From Actinomycetes bacterium (GTDB lineage Bacteria > Actinomycetota > Actinomycetes > Mycobacteriales > Micromonosporaceae), in contig JAEZGP010000730.1 in the NCBI GenBank assembly GCA_023437285.1, forward strand, positions 1-5,215: a DNA stretch of 5,215 nucleotides, written 5' to 3'. The position numbers were made by a program, and so were the translations under genes. The notes under the pieces are model-generated. The model was not told the DNA's origin. It saw nothing but the letters and a program-made list of their open reading frames with translations, and ran no database searches. Within the stretch, counting starts at the first letter, position 1, and each line of letters starts with the position of its first letter. Positions 1 to 5,215 of the stretch are shown here, piece after piece.

Positions 1-737
1 AGCAGGTCGGCCGCGGCGTACCGGGCGGCCAGGGCCGGCCCGGTGACCGGCCCGGCGAAGGTGACCCGGTCGGCGATCCCGTGCGCCGCCGCCGTCCGCC
101 GGACCCCGGCGGCGAAGTCCGGCGCGGTGTGGGTCGCCCCGACACACACGCACCGCCAGGTCAGGTCGGCCAACCGGGCGAGCGCGGCGACGAGGACGTC
201 GTGGCCCTTGTGCGGGGCGAGCACGGCGACGCAGAGCAGGTTCGCGCCACTCGCCGACCCGGCCGCCACCGGCGCGGGGTCCACCCCGGGCGGGGCCACG
301 TGGACCCGGTCGGGCGACAGCCCGTACGCGGTGATGAGTTGCCGGCGGCTGAACTGGCTGGGGGTCACCACGGCGGCCACGGTGGACAGCGCGTCGTGCT
401 CGGCGGCGCGCAGGTCGTCGCGGACCGCGCCGAACAGCATGTGGACCAGCGCGACGAGGCGCAACCGCCCCGCGTGCGCGGCGAGCTGACCAGGTGCGGC
501 CGAGGCGACGATGCCGTCGATCAGCGCGACCGAACGGTCCGGCAGCGCGGCGAGCAGCCCGGCGAGTACGGCGCGCGCCGCGTCGTCGGGGTACGGCCAG
601 CCGCCCGGCACCCGGTGCTCGCGCACCGACCAGCCCCGCTCGGCGAGCGCGACCGCGACGCGCCGGTCGTAGACGCTGCCGCCGGTGGGGGTCGCCGGGT
701 CGGCGACGAAGCCCGGCACGACGAGGTGCAGCGTCAT
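1..737 (-). CDS. GT4-type glycosyltransferase, 3' end outside window
   Basis: This open frame starts at ATG 737 and runs off the left edge after 245 complete codons, so only the N-terminal domain and the start of the C-terminal domain are seen. The N-terminus [10 protein letters not shown] followed by a TGGS loop (residues 18-21) fits the first Rossmann domain of GT-B glycosyltransferases. The segment [12 protein letters not shown] (123-134) and VHVAPPGVD (145-153) are typical of the inter-domain region of GT4 enzymes. [13 protein letters not shown] (174-186) matches the conserved KG-containing start of the nucleotide-sugar binding domain. The C-terminal E-x7-E region would lie outside the window. 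The family transfers a sugar from an NDP-sugar with retention of configuration; neither donor nor acceptor can be inferred. Its ATG overlaps the TGA of the upstream pterin-synthase-like gene (ATGA), so the two are probably translationally coupled. No signal peptide or membrane segment is seen, suggesting a cytosolic or peripheral enzyme. Confidence 0.85.
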   Translation of the reverse strand, partial: MTLHLVVPGFVADPATPTGGSVYDRRVAVALAERGWSVREHRVPGGWPYPDDAARAVLAGLLAALPDRSVALIDGIVASAAPGQLAAHAGRLRLVALVHMLFGAVRDDLRAAEHDALSTVAAVVTPSQFSRRQLITAYGLSPDRVHVAPPGVDPAPVAAGSASGANLLCVAVLAPHKGHDVLVAALARLADLTWRCVCVGATHTAPDFAAGVRRTAAAHGIADRVTFAGPVTGPALAARYAAADL

Positions 738-1132
738 AGCGGCCGCTCGTAGCTGGCCCAGGCGATATGCGACTCGTGCAGGGTGACGCTGATGCCGGAC
801 AGCCCTCGCGCGCCCTCCCCGAGCGCCCCGGCGTGCACGCGGTCGGCGAGCCGGTCGGCGATCACCTTGGCCAGCGCCTCCGTGGTGGTGTTGATCCCGG
901 CCAGGTCCGGGTCCTCGTCGAGGTTGCGCAGGTTGAACGCGCCCACCACGACGCTCAGCTCCTCGGCGGCGCGGGCGATGTCCACGACGATGTTGTCAGC
1001 GTCCAGCTCGGCGCGCCGGAACGTGGCGTCGACGACGAACGTGGCGCCGTGCAGCCGCTGCGCCGGACCGAAGACCTCGCCCCGGAAGCTGTGGGCGACC
1101 ATCATGTGGTCGCGGACCGTCACGCTGAACAT
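734..1132 (-). CDS. 6-pyruvoyl-tetrahydropterin synthase / QueD-like protein with degraded active site
   Basis: The product is 132 residues, the normal size for the PTPS/QueD (T-fold) family. Order of signatures: VAH (12-14), QRLHGA (25-30), a VVDI strand (49-52, VVDF in the family), [15 protein letters not shown] (81-95, matching NPTSEVLAKWI of E. coli QueD) and the C-terminal [12 protein letters not shown] (118-129) with a conserved Glu. Compared with E. coli QueD as I remember it, the catalytic Cys is Ala24, the last zinc His of HGH is Ala30, and the Asp-His pair of LDHHYLN appears as Asn67-Leu68. Two likely zinc His (14 and 28) and Glu120 remain. The fold is therefore well supported, but standard QueD or PTPS catalysis is not. 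ATG 1132 is preferred because GGAG lies 10 nt upstream. A GTG at 1141 would overlap the dehydrogenase stop (GTGA) but sits almost on top of the same GGAG. The gene lies 5 bp after the dehydrogenase stop and overlaps the glycosyltransferase start by 4 bp. Confidence 0.82.
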   Translation of the reverse strand: MFSVTVRDHMMVAHSFRGEVFGPAQRLHGATFVVDATFRRAELDADNIVVDIARAAEELSVVVGAFNLRNLDEDPDLAGINTTTEALAKVIADRLADRVHAGALGEGARGLSGISVTLHESHIAWASYERPL

Positions 1133-1137
1133 CGCGC

Positions 1138-2109
1138 TCACTCTCCGCCGTAGGTGATGACGTGGCACAGGTCGTCGACCGTGCCATCCGCGAGCCCGGC
1201 CAGCACGCGGGGCAGGCGGGCCAGCGGTGACTGCCCGCTCAGCAGCGCGTCAAACGCCGGATCGCGCAACAGTTCGAGCGCGAGCGCCAGGCGGTCGCCG
1301 AAGCTGCGCCAGCCGCGGGCCGGCGAGACGGTGCCCACCTGACTCGCGCGGATGCCCAGACGCCGGGAATGAAACGCCCCGCCCAGCGAAAGTTGCACGG
1401 CGCGGTCGCCGTACCAGCTCAGTTCGGTGACCGTGCCCTCGGCGCGCAGCAGGTCTAGCGACAGGGCGAGCCCGGCGGCGCTCGCGCTGGCGTGGAACAC
1501 CAGGTCACGCTCGCGGGCGGCGCCTGCGGGCTCGGCGAAATCGGCGCCGAGCGCGGCGGCCACGGCGGCCCGGGCGGGGTTGGTGTCGACCAGTTCGACG
1601 GACACGCCCGGCACCCGGGCGGCGAGCGCGGCGACGCAGCAGCCGACCATGCCCGCCCCGACGACGGTGACCCGGTCGCCGAGCAGCGGCGGGCTGTCCC
1701 ACAGGGCGTTGACGGCCGTCTCGACGGTGCCGGCCAGCACCGCGCGCCGCGCCGGCACCCCGTCGGGCACCACGGTCACCGCGTCGGCCGGCACGACATA
1801 GGCGCTCTGATGCGGGTACAGGCAGAAGACGGTACGCCCGACCAGCGCGGCGGGCCCGCGCTCGACGACGCCGACGTTAAGGTAGCCGTACTTCACGGGA
1901 CCCGGGAAGTCGCCCTCCTGGTGCGGTGCGCGCATCACCGCGTACTGGCCCACGGGCACCTCGCCGCGCCAGACCAGCGTCTCGGTGCCCCGGCTGACCC
2001 CGGAGTACGCGGCGCGCACCAGCACCTCGTCGGGGCCGGGCTCGGGCAGGCTCACCGGACGCAGCTCGCCGACGCCTGGCGACCGCACCCAGAAGGCCGT
2101 TACCGTCAC
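1138..2109 (-). CDS. Medium-chain (MDR) dehydrogenase, zinc-ligand-poor subtype
   Basis: The 323-residue product has the two-domain plan of the alcohol dehydrogenase-like MDR family. The N-terminal GroES-like domain includes [17 protein letters not shown] (21-37) and VSRGTE (38-43). [11 protein letters not shown] (73-83) stands where zinc enzymes usually carry the GHE motif. The Rossmann domain has VVGAGMVG (149-156), with Asp175 at the end of the second strand, which usually favours NAD over NADP. The Cys of the catalytic zinc site is Ser36, and the four-Cys structural zinc lobe is absent. It therefore resembles the SG-[IV]-S-[RT]-GTE subgroup (BchC-like dehydrogenases) more than classical alcohol dehydrogenases. 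A redox step on an alcohol or carbonyl is likely; the substrate is unknown. The GTG at 2109 is chosen over an upstream ATG at 2145 because AGGAAAGGGGA lies 4 nt before it and family homology begins right there. It is the first gene of a leftward operon with the pterin-synthase-like and glycosyltransferase genes. Confidence 0.85.
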   Translation of the reverse strand: MTVTAFWVRSPGVGELRPVSLPEPGPDEVLVRAAYSGVSRGTETLVWRGEVPVGQYAVMRAPHQEGDFPGPVKYGYLNVGVVERGPAALVGRTVFCLYPHQSAYVVPADAVTVVPDGVPARRAVLAGTVETAVNALWDSPPLLGDRVTVVGAGMVGCCVAALAARVPGVSVELVDTNPARAAVAAALGADFAEPAGAARERDLVFHASASAAGLALSLDLLRAEGTVTELSWYGDRAVQLSLGGAFHSRRLGIRASQVGTVSPARGWRSFGDRLALALELLRDPAFDALLSGQSPLARLPRVLAGLADGTVDDLCHVITYGGE

Positions 2110-2162
2110 TGGTTCCCCTTTCCTGCGCTCCACGTGGTGCCACACGAATAAACGGAGGTGCG
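2110..2162. promoter_or_regulatory. Shared 53-bp divergent promoter/leader region
   Basis: Only 53 bp separate the GTG starts of the leftward dehydrogenase operon and the rightward phosphatidyltransferase gene, so both must be transcribed from overlapping signals here or from inside the neighbouring gene. The gap contains the 8-bp palindrome CCACGTGG (2130-2137), overlapping an inverted repeat GTGG-TG-CCAC (2134-2143). It also holds the only A+T-rich patch nearby (CGAATAAACG, 2145-2154), which could serve as a -10 region on either strand. No clear -35/-10 pair can be assigned. Co-regulation is inferred from the geometry. Confidence 0.45.
2114..2124 (-). promoter_or_regulatory. Ribosome binding site of the MDR dehydrogenase gene
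   Basis: Read on the minus strand this is AGGAAAGGGGA, a purine-rich stretch ending 4 nt before GTG 2109. It decides the start: the in-frame ATG at 2145 would put this site inside the coding region and has no comparable sequence before it. Confidence 0.65.
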
Positions 2163-2876
2163 GTGCACGCGGTTCGACGAGGCCCGATGGTAGGCCTGTT
2201 GGCCCAGGTGGGGGTGCTCGCCGCGCTGGCGGTGACGGTAAGTCTGGGTGGCGCGGGCTGGGCCGCCGGGCTCGCCTGCGGCCTGGTCACGTGCGCCGCG
2301 CTCACGCGCGGCCTCAACCGTCACCGGGTACGCCGGCTCGGTCCGGCCGACGCCGTGACGCTGACCCGCGCCGCGCTGGTCGGCGGGGTGGCCGCCCTGG
2401 TGGCCGACGCGTTCGTCCGGCCCGTACGGCTGGTCGCGATCGTCGGCGTCGCCGTCGTGGCGCTCGTGCTCGACGCCGTGGACGGGCACGTGGCGCGCCG
2501 CTCGGGCACCGTGTCGGAGCTGGGCGCGCGCTTCGACATGGAGATCGACGCGTTCCTGATCCTCGTGTTGAGCGTGTTCGTCGCCCGGTACGCCGGCTGG
2601 TGGGTGCTGGCCCTGGGCGCGATGCGCTACGCGTACGTGGTGGCGGGGTGGGTGCTGCCGTGCCTGCGCCTGCGGCTGCCCTTGCGGTACTGGCGCAAGG
2701 TCGTCGCCGCGACGGTCGGGATCGTCCTCGTGGTCGCGGCCGCGTATCCCGGGTCGCTGACGACCGGGGCGCTGGTGGTGGCGCTGGCGCTGCTCATCGA
2801 GTCGTTCGGCCGTGACGTGATCTGGCAGTGGCAGCGCCGGCACACCGGGCTGCCCACCAGTCGCATCGCGTCGTAG
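2163..2876 (+). CDS. CDP-alcohol phosphatidyltransferase family membrane protein
   Basis: The 237-residue product carries the complete family signature D-x2-D-G-x2-A-R-x8-G-x3-D-x3-D: D104, D107, G108, A111, R112, G121, D125 and D129. All metal-binding aspartates are in place, so it should be active. Enzymes of this family displace CMP from a CDP-alcohol (for example CDP-diacylglycerol) with an acceptor alcohol such as inositol, glycerol phosphate or a sugar phosphate. The motif alone does not reveal the acceptor. Several hydrophobic stretches (about residues 10-47, 72-103, 131-160, 176-212) indicate an integral membrane protein with about six helices. LTRAAL (67-72) fits the conserved T-x-x-R segment before the catalytic helix. 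The start is taken at GTG 2163, preceded by GGAGG at 2154-2158; ATG 2187 is a possible alternative. It is divergent from the dehydrogenase operon and ends in a basic, soluble tail. Confidence 0.88.
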   Translation: MHAVRRGPMVGLLAQVGVLAALAVTVSLGGAGWAAGLACGLVTCAALTRGLNRHRVRRLGPADAVTLTRAALVGGVAALVADAFVRPVRLVAIVGVAVVALVLDAVDGHVARRSGTVSELGARFDMEIDAFLILVLSVFVARYAGWWVLALGAMRYAYVVAGWVLPCLRLRLPLRYWRKVVAATVGIVLVVAAAYPGSLTTGALVVALALLIESFGRDVIWQWQRRHTGLPTSRIAS

Positions 2877-2883
2877 CTGCGAC

Positions 2884-2900
2884 GCCGCCGGGGCGGCTTT
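2884..2900 (+). terminator. Weak candidate terminator after the phosphatidyltransferase gene
   Basis: Eight bases after the TAG stop, GCCGC and GCGGC form a 5-bp GC stem around CGGG, followed by TTT. The position is right for a rho-independent terminator, but the stem and T-run are both short. Confidence 0.4.
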
Positions 2901-2958
2901 CGGGTTCGCATCGTCATGGACGCCCCGGCCACCGTCGCGCCGCTTTGGTCACGCTGCC

Positions 2959-2971
2959 TCGCCCGCGGCGA
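2959..2971 (-). other. Small hairpin after the monooxygenase stop
   Basis: TCGCC-CGC-GGCGA forms a perfect 5-bp stem with a 3-nt loop a few bases beyond the monooxygenase stop codon. It lacks a T-run on the minus strand, so it could be a weak U-less terminator or chance in GC-rich DNA. Confidence 0.2.
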
Positions 2972-2974
2972 CGA

Positions 2975-4567
2975 TCATCTCGGCGCGTCCGCGCGAGCAC
3001 CGGTCCGCAGCTGAGCGGTCAGCAGGTCGGCGAACCGACCCGCGTCGGCCGCCGCTCCCGCGGCGAAGACGAAACGGTCGGGCCGCAGCAGCGCCACCTC
3101 GGCCTTGTTAGTGGCGAACCACGTGGTCAGTACGCCCTCGGTGTCACCGACGTCGGCGGCGCCGAGCAGGGTCGTGGCGGCCGGCCGCACCCGCAGGAAC
3201 GTCACCGGCAGGCCCTGCCAGCGCGGGTCGTCGGCGGCCTGCGGGTCGACGCCCGGTCCGATGAGCGCGAAACCCGTACCCAGCACGTCGTCGAGCGGAC
3301 GCGGCGACGGTGATCCGGCGGCCAGCACCCGGGGCTGCGGGAACATGCGGCCCTCGACGCCGCGGCGCCGCCCGGTCGCCATCAGGCCCGCGTCGTGGGC
3401 GGGCAGCGGCTTGAACTCGAAGTGCCGCAGGAACCGCCGTACGCGCGGCACGGTCTGGATCGCGCGCAGCGCCGCGTCGCGGGCCCACGCGCCGGTGCGG
3501 CTGCGCGCCAGGAACACCTTGCCCAACTGCACTGACGTACGGGCCATCGCCTCGGCGTGCGGCCGCCGTTCCTGCTCGTACGTGTCGAGCAGGTCCTCGT
3601 CCGCGCGGCGGGACAGGACGAGGGCGAGCTTCCACACGAGGTTCGCCGCGTCGCGCAGGCCACTGCACAGGCCCTGCCCCATGAACGGCGGCATCTGGTG
3701 GGCGGCGTCGCCGAGTAGGAACACCCGCCCGACCCGCCACCGGTCGGCGACGAGGTTGTGGAAGCCGTACACGACCGCCCGGCGCACGAGGAACCGCTCC
3801 GGGTCGACGTACGGCTCGATGAGCGCGGCGATCGTGGCGGGCCGCTCCATCTGGTGGACGAGCTCGCCCGGCATGAGCATGAACTCCATGCGGTAGCTGC
3901 CGTGCGTGCCCGGCGAGACGAACGCGGGCCGCCGCCAGTCGCACACGAACCGGGTACGGTCGACGCGCACCCCGTGGGGCTGGATGTCACCGGACACGGC
4001 CAGCCACGGCTCCTCGTAACTGGACCCGACCAGGTTGATGCCGGCGAACGTGCGCACGGTGCTGCGCGCCCCGTCGCAGCCGAGCACGTACCGGGCCCGT
4101 ACGGTCTGCGTCGACCCGTCCGCGGCGCGGACGGTCAGCATGACGGCGTCGGGGCCGGGCGCCATGGCCGCCACCTCGGCGCCGAGCCGCAGCGTGACGT
4201 GGTCGAAGCGGTCCAGCCCGGCCCGCAGCGTGTGCTCCAGGGTCGGCTGGTCGAAGAAGTACAACGGCCGGTATCCCAGACCGAAGTCCACTTCGGACAG
4301 GGCCAGCTCGGCGAACAGCTTGCCCTTGGCGTTGACGTACTCGGCGACCGGCGACGGGTACATGTCGGCGAGGATCTGCTCAGCCAGTCCGGCCTGCTGG
4401 TAGATGCGCAGGGCCTCGTCGTCGGCGGAGAACGCGCGCGGCTGCCCGTGCGGCTCGACGCTGCGCTCCAGCACGAGCGTACTCACGCCGTGGACGCCGA
4501 GCAGGTTGGCGGTCAGCGCGCCGACCGGCCCGCAGCCGACCACCACCACGTCGACTTCGGTATGCAT
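2975..4567 (-). CDS. MhpA-like FAD-dependent aromatic monooxygenase (class A)
   Basis: The 530-residue product is a class A flavoprotein hydroxylase, which uses NAD(P)H and O2 to hydroxylate an aromatic ring. It has the FAD dinucleotide fold GCGPVG (11-16) with Glu34 at the end of strand 2. Next come PRAFSADDEALR (43-54), the DG motif GCDGARSTVR (163-172) and the FAD ribose-binding GD motif LLGDAAHQMPPFMGQG (284-299). A C-terminal thioredoxin-like domain includes DVGDTEG and LLRPDRFVFAAG near the end. Matches to E. coli MhpA (554 residues, from memory) run along the whole protein, including FMLMPGE (229-235), DTYEQERRPHAEAM and FKPLP. A hydroxyphenylpropionate-type or other phenolic substrate is thus plausible, but a tailoring role in a biosynthetic cluster is equally possible, since no ring-cleavage gene lies in the window. 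ATG 4567 is preceded by AAGGAG with a 6-nt spacer. In-frame ATGs at 4582 and 4621 lack such a site. Confidence 0.9.
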   Translation of the reverse strand: MHTEVDVVVVGCGPVGALTANLLGVHGVSTLVLERSVEPHGQPRAFSADDEALRIYQQAGLAEQILADMYPSPVAEYVNAKGKLFAELALSEVDFGLGYRPLYFFDQPTLEHTLRAGLDRFDHVTLRLGAEVAAMAPGPDAVMLTVRAADGSTQTVRARYVLGCDGARSTVRTFAGINLVGSSYEEPWLAVSGDIQPHGVRVDRTRFVCDWRRPAFVSPGTHGSYRMEFMLMPGELVHQMERPATIAALIEPYVDPERFLVRRAVVYGFHNLVADRWRVGRVFLLGDAAHQMPPFMGQGLCSGLRDAANLVWKLALVLSRRADEDLLDTYEQERRPHAEAMARTSVQLGKVFLARSRTGAWARDAALRAIQTVPRVRRFLRHFEFKPLPAHDAGLMATGRRRGVEGRMFPQPRVLAAGSPSPRPLDDVLGTGFALIGPGVDPQAADDPRWQGLPVTFLRVRPAATTLLGAADVGDTEGVLTTWFATNKAEVALLRPDRFVFAAGAAADAGRFADLLTAQLRTGARADAPR

Positions 4568-4573
4568 GGGTGA

Positions 4574-4579
4574 CTCCTT
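4574..4579 (-). promoter_or_regulatory. Strong ribosome binding site of the monooxygenase gene
   Basis: AAGGAG on the minus strand lies 6 nt before ATG 4567. It fixes the start and rules out the long upstream in-frame extension, whose translation has the Arg/Pro/Ala-rich look of an out-of-frame shadow. Confidence 0.8.
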
Positions 4580-4591
4580 CATGGCGTTGCC

Positions 4592-4612
4592 GGCCGGCGG
4601 CGCTCGCCGGCC
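4592..4612 (-). promoter_or_regulatory. Perfect 8-bp hairpin in the monooxygenase 5' leader
   Basis: GGCCGGCG (4592-4599) and CGCCGGCC (4605-4612) are exact inverted copies around a 5-nt loop. In the leftward transcript the stem would end 12 nt before the AAGGAG site, so it could affect translation, leader stability or termination. GC-only composition makes chance a real alternative. No alternative pairing partner that would sequester the RBS was found by eye. Confidence 0.4.
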
Positions 4613-4642
4613 CGCCACCATGACACCGGGGCGACGTCGAGT

Positions 4643-4668
4643 CCGTGTGGAGTCGCGCTTCCACACGG
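4643..4668. repeat. Perfect 9-bp inverted repeat (operator-like)
   Basis: CCGTGTGGA (4643-4651) and TCCACACGG (4660-4668) are exact inverted copies with an 8-nt spacer. A second, imperfect version lies next to it: CCGGGTGGAG (4684-4693) facing CTCCACACGG (4698-4707), with one mismatched position. Both sit 75-140 bp upstream of the monooxygenase start and just after the stop of the regulator gene. Either a protein-binding palindrome or a terminator stem of the upstream gene is possible; there is no T-run. Confidence 0.6.
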
Positions 4669-4727
4669 CCTCCACGGTGCGATCCGGGTGGAGCCGCCTC
4701 CACACGGATTCCACAGCGCTATCCGGG
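4658..4727. repeat. 39-bp-period direct repeat with 11-bp-phased TCCAC half-sites
   Basis: Two 31-bp units (4658-4688 and 4697-4727) align with 25 of 31 bases identical at an offset of 39 bp. Each contains TCCAC twice at exactly 11-bp spacing (4660 and 4671; 4699 and 4710), followed by ATCCGGG. The heptamer TCCACAC occurs at 4660 and 4699, and its inverse GTGTGGA at 4645. Direct heptamers at 11-bp intervals, on one face of the helix, are the known recognition pattern of SARP regulators, and the gene just upstream encodes a TPR protein of a type found at the C-terminus of large SARPs. No convincing -10 hexamer is visible downstream. The last bases of the second unit overlap the end of that gene. 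Confidence 0.55.
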
Positions 4728-5215
4728 AAGGCGCGCGGCGAACAGGCGGGCGCCCTGCTCGGCGGCGACCCGGGCCGCCTCCCGCAGGTCGGCCGGCGTG
4801 CCGCGCAGGCGCAGCAACTCGGCGACGAACACCCGCTCCCCCGTCTCCTCGGCGATGGCGAGCGCCTCGTCGACCAGGCGCGCGGCGCCCTCGGCGTCGC
4901 CGACCGACAGGTGTGCCGCGGCCATGCCGGCCAGGGTGATGGTGCGGGTGGCACGCAGGCCCGGCCGGTAGATCGCCTCGTAGCCCTCGCGCAGCGCGTC
5001 GAGCCGCGACAGGTCGCCGGCCTGGACGGCGGCCCACTCGAGGAGGTAGGCGCCGGTGGCCGCGCAGTGCGGCAGCCGGTGTTCGCGGCCCAGGTCGCGG
5101 CACCGGCGCGCGGCCGCGCTCGTGGCGTGCGGGTCGAGTTCCTGCATGCCCAGCCAGGCGGCGAAGAGCTGCGCGTTGGCCCGCGCGTACGGGTCGTCGA
5201 GGCGCTCGGCCAGCG
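4719..5215 (-). CDS. TPR-domain protein, probable large transcriptional regulator, C-terminal part
   Basis: The frame enters from the right edge and ends at TAG 4719-4721, leaving 164 visible residues; the start is outside. A clear tetratricopeptide repeat covers visible residues 92-125, with AAAHLSVGDAEGAARLVDEA at its core. A weaker helical pair precedes it (about 50-85). The end, VAELLRLRG followed by an EAARVAAEQGARLFAAR helix, matches the usual C-terminal TPR layout of AfsR/SARP-type, adenylate-cyclase-like and other STAND ATPase regulators. There is no C-terminal LuxR helix-turn-helix, so a LAL-type regulator is disfavoured; any DNA-binding domain must be N-terminal. It reads in the same direction as the monooxygenase gene, 151 bp upstream of it, with the repeat array between. 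A role in controlling that gene is inferred from position. The ATG at 5147 is internal: the frame stays open and coding-like up to the edge (AERLDDPYARANAQLFAAWL). Confidence 0.75.
   Translation of the reverse strand, partial: LAERLDDPYARANAQLFAAWLGMQELDPHATSAAARRCRDLGREHRLPHCAATGAYLLEWAAVQAGDLSRLDALREGYEAIYRPGLRATRTITLAGMAAAHLSVGDAEGAARLVDEALAIAEETGERVFVAELLRLRGTPADLREAARVAAEQGARLFAARLPG

Noticed and set aside
81..752. Long plus-strand open frame of 223 codons opposite the glycosyltransferase
   Set aside because: Arg/Gly/His-rich composition without domain features. It is antisense to a frame with clear GT4 motifs and the expected codon bias.
1492..2151. Plus-strand open frame of 219 codons opposite the dehydrogenase
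   Set aside because: Shadow of the MDR gene; low-complexity His/Gly/Arg-rich translation with no recognisable motif.
2163..2843. Other-frame open frames on both strands across the phosphatidyltransferase gene
   Set aside because: The frame from GTG 2163 holds the full eight-residue CDP-alcohol phosphatidyltransferase signature and membrane segments; the others are Arg- or His-rich shadows.
4643..4727. CRISPR-like or transposon-end interpretation of the repeats
   Set aside because: Only two imperfect units at 39-bp offset, no regular spacers, no transposase and no target duplications.
4568..4954. N-terminal extension of the monooxygenase frame up to an ATG at 4954, including an apparent 13-residue repeat (PDSAVESVWRRLH / PDRTVEAVWKRDS)
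   Set aside because: The extension overlaps the TPR gene out of frame, has Arg/Pro/Ser shadow composition and lies upstream of a strong RBS at ATG 4567. The peptide repeat follows from the 39-bp DNA repeat being a multiple of three.
4719..5147. Reading the TPR protein as a complete 142-residue gene starting at ATG 5147
   Set aside because: The same frame stays open with coding-like residues to the window edge, and no RBS precedes that ATG, so it is an internal Met of a larger gene.

Overview
The window is very G+C-rich, uses GTG starts freely and packs genes with 4-base overlaps. This fits a high-GC actinomycete. A Micromonosporaceae or Streptomyces-like host is plausible, but the sequence alone does not settle it. 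No RNA genes, insertion sequences or CRISPR arrays are visible.

Left part (1-2876). Three genes read leftward as a tight operon: a medium-chain dehydrogenase/reductase (MDR), a small protein of the 6-pyruvoyl-tetrahydropterin synthase/QueD fold, and a GT4-type glycosyltransferase cut off by the window edge. Reading rightward from the other side of a 53-bp gap is a CDP-alcohol phosphatidyltransferase with a complete catalytic motif. The shared gap and the coupled operon suggest one pathway that builds or decorates a phospho-alcohol or glycosylated small molecule or lipid. The product cannot be read from the sequence. The pterin-synthase-like protein keeps the fold signature but lacks most of the catalytic and zinc residues of QueD, so its annotated activity is doubtful.

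Middle (2877-2974). A 98-bp convergent gap holds a short GC hairpin followed by TTT, a possible terminator for the phosphatidyltransferase gene.

Right part (2975-5215). A leftward class A flavoprotein monooxygenase closely resembles MhpA (3-(3-hydroxyphenyl)propionate hydroxylase) along its whole length. Upstream of it, on the same strand, is the C-terminal end of a TPR-containing protein of the kind found in large AfsR/SARP-type or related ATPase regulators. The 151-bp gap between them contains six copies of a TCCAC/GTGGA half-site. Four are in direct orientation as two pairs with exactly 11-bp phasing, within a 39-bp repeated module. A perfect 9-bp inverted repeat and a separate perfect 8-bp hairpin just before the ribosome binding site are also present. 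This looks like the control region of the monooxygenase gene and is the most interesting non-coding structure here. The simplest model is that the neighbouring TPR regulator, or a related SARP, acts at this array. That is inference.
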